Assembly: GCA_002104895.1 (NCBI GenBank)
Contig: MCFG01000056.1
Location: 161,390-225,389, forward strand
Length of the DNA stretch: 64,000 nucleotides
From: Anaeromyces robustus
Lineage: Eukaryota > Neocallimastigomycota > Neocallimastigomycetes > Neocallimastigales > Neocallimastigaceae
Reading direction: 5' to 3'
This document shows, one piece after another, positions 61,975 through 64,000 of the stretch. Every line of letters begins with the position of its first letter. Position 1 is the stretch's first letter. The notes under the pieces were generated by a model. It was not told the origin of the DNA. It did not search any database and saw only the letters and a program-made list of their open reading frames with translations. Position numbers and translations under genes: made by a program.

Positions 61975-64000
61975 GCAATAAAATAATGAAAATTTTATTT
62001 AAATTTAATTTAAAAAGTACATGTTATAAAGTAATTGTACATATTAAAACTTAATCTAATAAAGAATAATAATTTATTATTTAATAGATAGTAATAATTA
62101 ATAATTACTTCATATGGTATAGTGTATATTATTAAATTAAATCAAGTTGGAAAGTTATTATCATTATTAGATGCGTGTGACCTACTGTCTTGTCCTACTG
62201 AATTGTCAGCTTCGACGCTCTTGGTTAGATTGTTGGGATACCTATTGAATAATGACCAGATCTGGCCACTAACAGTAGGCATAATTCTAAGTAAAAGTGC
62301 GGATGTACGTACCAAAAGTGGAACATCCGAAAAGGTGCTAGGTTTAAGTTGCGCCTTACAAAGACTGTTCCACTCCTCTTTCCCCAAGTTATAATGATTA
62401 ACTCTTCCACCAAGAAGGAAATAATATACCCTACTCCATTCCAACGAGTTGGAATGAAAATTTACCCCACTTGAAGCATTACTAACTAAATTATTATAAT
62501 TAATACTATTATTTAAACTATTATTATTGTTGTTGATACTATAACTGAAAGTATTATTTAAGTTGTAAGTTAAACTAACATAATGAATAAAACTATTAGA
62601 AACTAAGAAAGTATTATTTCGTGAAGAATTCTCCAAGGAGGAGAAATTGTTGAAGTAATTAAAACCAAAAAAAATGTTGTTGATAGTTAAATTATTAATG
62701 AATTGAGAGTAGTTGTATAGAAAATATGTAGATAAGCTAGTACTATTACTATTACTAACATTATTAATATTACTATTATCATTGCTATTACCATTATTAT
62801 TACTATTAATATTAATATTACTATTACTACTGCTATTATTATTATAGATATTATCATAAATATTATTATTGTAGTTATTATTAAAATTATTAGAAAAGTT
62901 GATATTATCAGAACTAACTAAAGGTTTTCGATTAACATACAAATAAATGGTTTCAAGATTGCCAAATAACTTAGAACGCCAATGATCGAATGTTGGGCAT
63001 TCTAGAATCCAATGTTCGAAGGTTTGACTACCGCCTTTACAACAAGGACAGTAATCAGGGCAAGAGTCAGATACAAGTTTAGCGGCTTTAGCAATTTCAC
63101 TATTGAATTTATAACCACTACGTATTTTGAGGAGCCAATTAAAGCCATAAGCCAAGTTAGGGTATTCAAGTTCAAGATGTAAATAATCACGAGATAATTC
63201 AAGGTGATTATCACAATAGGTAACAGCTTTAACGGAGTCTTTTTTGACATCTCTATTCCAATAAAAAGTCAAGATATCTTCTCTAGAGCCAATTTTAGAA
63301 AGTTTCTTTGATAAAGTTCTGCTTTCTTTAGCCCATGTGTATTTTCTCATCTTCGGAATAATAGTAACTAACTTGGAAATAATACAATTAGAGTCTGCCC
63401 ATCTCTTAAAACATTTATCTTGAGCAATGGCACATTTGGCAGAAAGAGGAGGAATATTAAGATCTTTAGATACATTATATAAAGATATGAAGGAAGAGCG
63501 CTTCCTAAGACCTGCAATCCAAGAGAGTCCTTTATTAATTAGCCTTTGAGCACCGTTTGTTCTAGTTTTATTAGATCCAAGTAAAGGTGCAACGTATGAT
63601 ACTTGACTGACAACAACCGAATTAAAAACTGATTTCTTGAAGGATATAGGCATATAAGGATTAATTAAAAATCCTCTAACAGAAAAAAGCGCTTTCCTAA
63701 CTTTATTATTCGTCGATTTAATTATCGGTTTAAGAGATAAATCACTATCAAAAGGAATTCCCAAATACGTATAACAATTAGTTTTTGGAATAATTTGACC
63801 AGCAAGGTAAAAGGTAGGGTCACCTTTAACTTTAGAATTTTCTGCTTTTACAACCGTAGTTCCACATTTACCAATTCCGAATTCCATAAGGTTAAATTTA
63901 GCCCAATCATTAACTTTTTTCAAAAGCTTATTTAGTTTACTTCTAGTAGGTGCACAAAGGACAATATCATCGGCAAAGAGGCCCCCACAACAGTTTTTTA
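61929..64000 (-). mobile_element. Non-LTR retrotransposon (LINE), 3' part
   Basis: The plus-strand run of about 44 T (61929-61972) is the poly(A) tail of a minus-strand element whose 3' UTR spans 61973-62141 and whose ORF runs off the right edge of the window. This, with a reverse transcriptase catalytic motif and a C-terminal zinc knuckle in the ORF, defines a poly(A)-tailed LINE. The 5' end is outside the window, so completeness is unknown. Confidence 0.88.
62142..64000 (-). CDS. LINE reverse transcriptase ORF, C-terminal 618 residues (partial)
   Basis: The frame is open to the window edge, so the first ATG at 63923 is internal. The start of the visible part holds the palm catalytic motif FADD (63977-63966, in GGLFADDIVLCAPT), followed by the thumb-side GIGKCGTTVV and YLGIPFDSDLSL segments common in LINE reverse transcriptases. 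A CCHC knuckle, CPCCKGGSQTFEHWILECP, lies near 63067-62992. Between it and the C-terminus is an Asn/Ser-rich stretch of about 150 residues (62920-62475), unusual in a retrotransposon and similar to the Asn tracts of host genes. The C-terminal 100 residues are ordinary (for example WSRVYYFLLGGRV). No stop or frameshift interrupts the visible ORF, so the copy may be young. The clade is not assignable from this part. No endonuclease domain is in view. Confidence 0.9.
   Translation of the reverse strand, partial: KNCCGGLFADDIVLCAPTRSKLNKLLKKVNDWAKFNLMEFGIGKCGTTVVKAENSKVKGDPTFYLAGQIIPKTNCYTYLGIPFDSDLSLKPIIKSTNNKVRKALFSVRGFLINPYMPISFKKSVFNSVVVSQVSYVAPLLGSNKTRTNGAQRLINKGLSWIAGLRKRSSFISLYNVSKDLNIPPLSAKCAIAQDKCFKRWADSNCIISKLVTIIPKMRKYTWAKESRTLSKKLSKIGSREDILTFYWNRDVKKDSVKAVTYCDNHLELSRDYLHLELEYPNLAYGFNWLLKIRSGYKFNSEIAKAAKLVSDSCPDYCPCCKGGSQTFEHWILECPTFDHWRSKLFGNLETIYLYVNRKPLVSSDNINFSNNFNNNYNNNIYDNIYNNNSSSNSNININSNNNGNSNDNSNINNVSNSNSTSLSTYFLYNYSQFINNLTINNIFFGFNYFNNFSSLENSSRNNTFLVSNSFIHYVSLTYNLNNTFSYSINNNNNSLNNSINYNNLVSNASSGVNFHSNSLEWSRVYYFLLGGRVNHYNLGKEEWNSLCKAQLKPSTFSDVPLLVRTSALLLRIMPTVSGQIWSLFNRYPNNLTKSVEADNSVGQDSRSHASNNDNNFPT

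Overview
The window is extremely AT-rich eukaryotic nuclear DNA. Short phase-consistent GT..AG introns, long Asn homopolymers encoded by AAT runs, kilobases of ATTT, TTTTA and ATT microsatellite between genes, a Spg1/Tem1-type GTPase and decayed ankyrin repeats of the NGNENIVKYLVEHGADIN type all point to an anaerobic gut fungus (Neocallimastigomycota). A dictyostelid is the main alternative; the assignment is inference from style, not from a search.

Layout. 1-264 (+): 3' end of a coiled-coil gene. 909-2398 (-): Spg1/Tem1-like GTPase, six exons, 217 aa. 3155-7062 (+), divergent from it: a nine-exon, 1009-aa protein with a low-complexity N-terminus and a C-terminal ASH plus RhoGAP-like pair without a visible arginine finger. 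8159-14867 (-): the exosome nuclease Dis3/Rrp44, 16 exons, 1002 aa. 16983-29509 (-): one three-exon gene for a 4025-aa Asn/Ser-rich protein that looks like three separate ORFs until spliced. 29510-42680: about 13 kb of gene-poor DNA with microsatellites and a dead ankyrin-repeat fragment near 37.8-38.2 kb. 42681-42953 (+): a small signal-anchor protein. 43611-43995: a 77-copy TTTTA array. 47080-53037 (-): a membrane-anchored protein with four tandem Stealth (sugar-phosphotransferase) domains; the copies nearer the N-terminus are broken by many one-base indels, the last two are intact.

The right end is a transposon neighbourhood. A tRNA-Leu(CAA) gene at 60837 has two related LTR elements stacked immediately upstream, each bounded by the same four bases TTCA. 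The inner one is a 1512-bp non-coding miniature (TRIM-like) with 521-bp LTRs that read as identical and a clear tRNA primer-binding site on the minus strand. The outer one carries a 601-bp insertion with tRNA-like promoter boxes. From 61929 to the window end lies the 3' part of a poly(A)-tailed LINE on the minus strand, including the reverse transcriptase FADD motif.

The gene models for the GTPase, the ASH/RhoGAP protein, Dis3 and the giant protein were built by hand from donor/acceptor sites with reading phase checked at every junction. No database search was possible.
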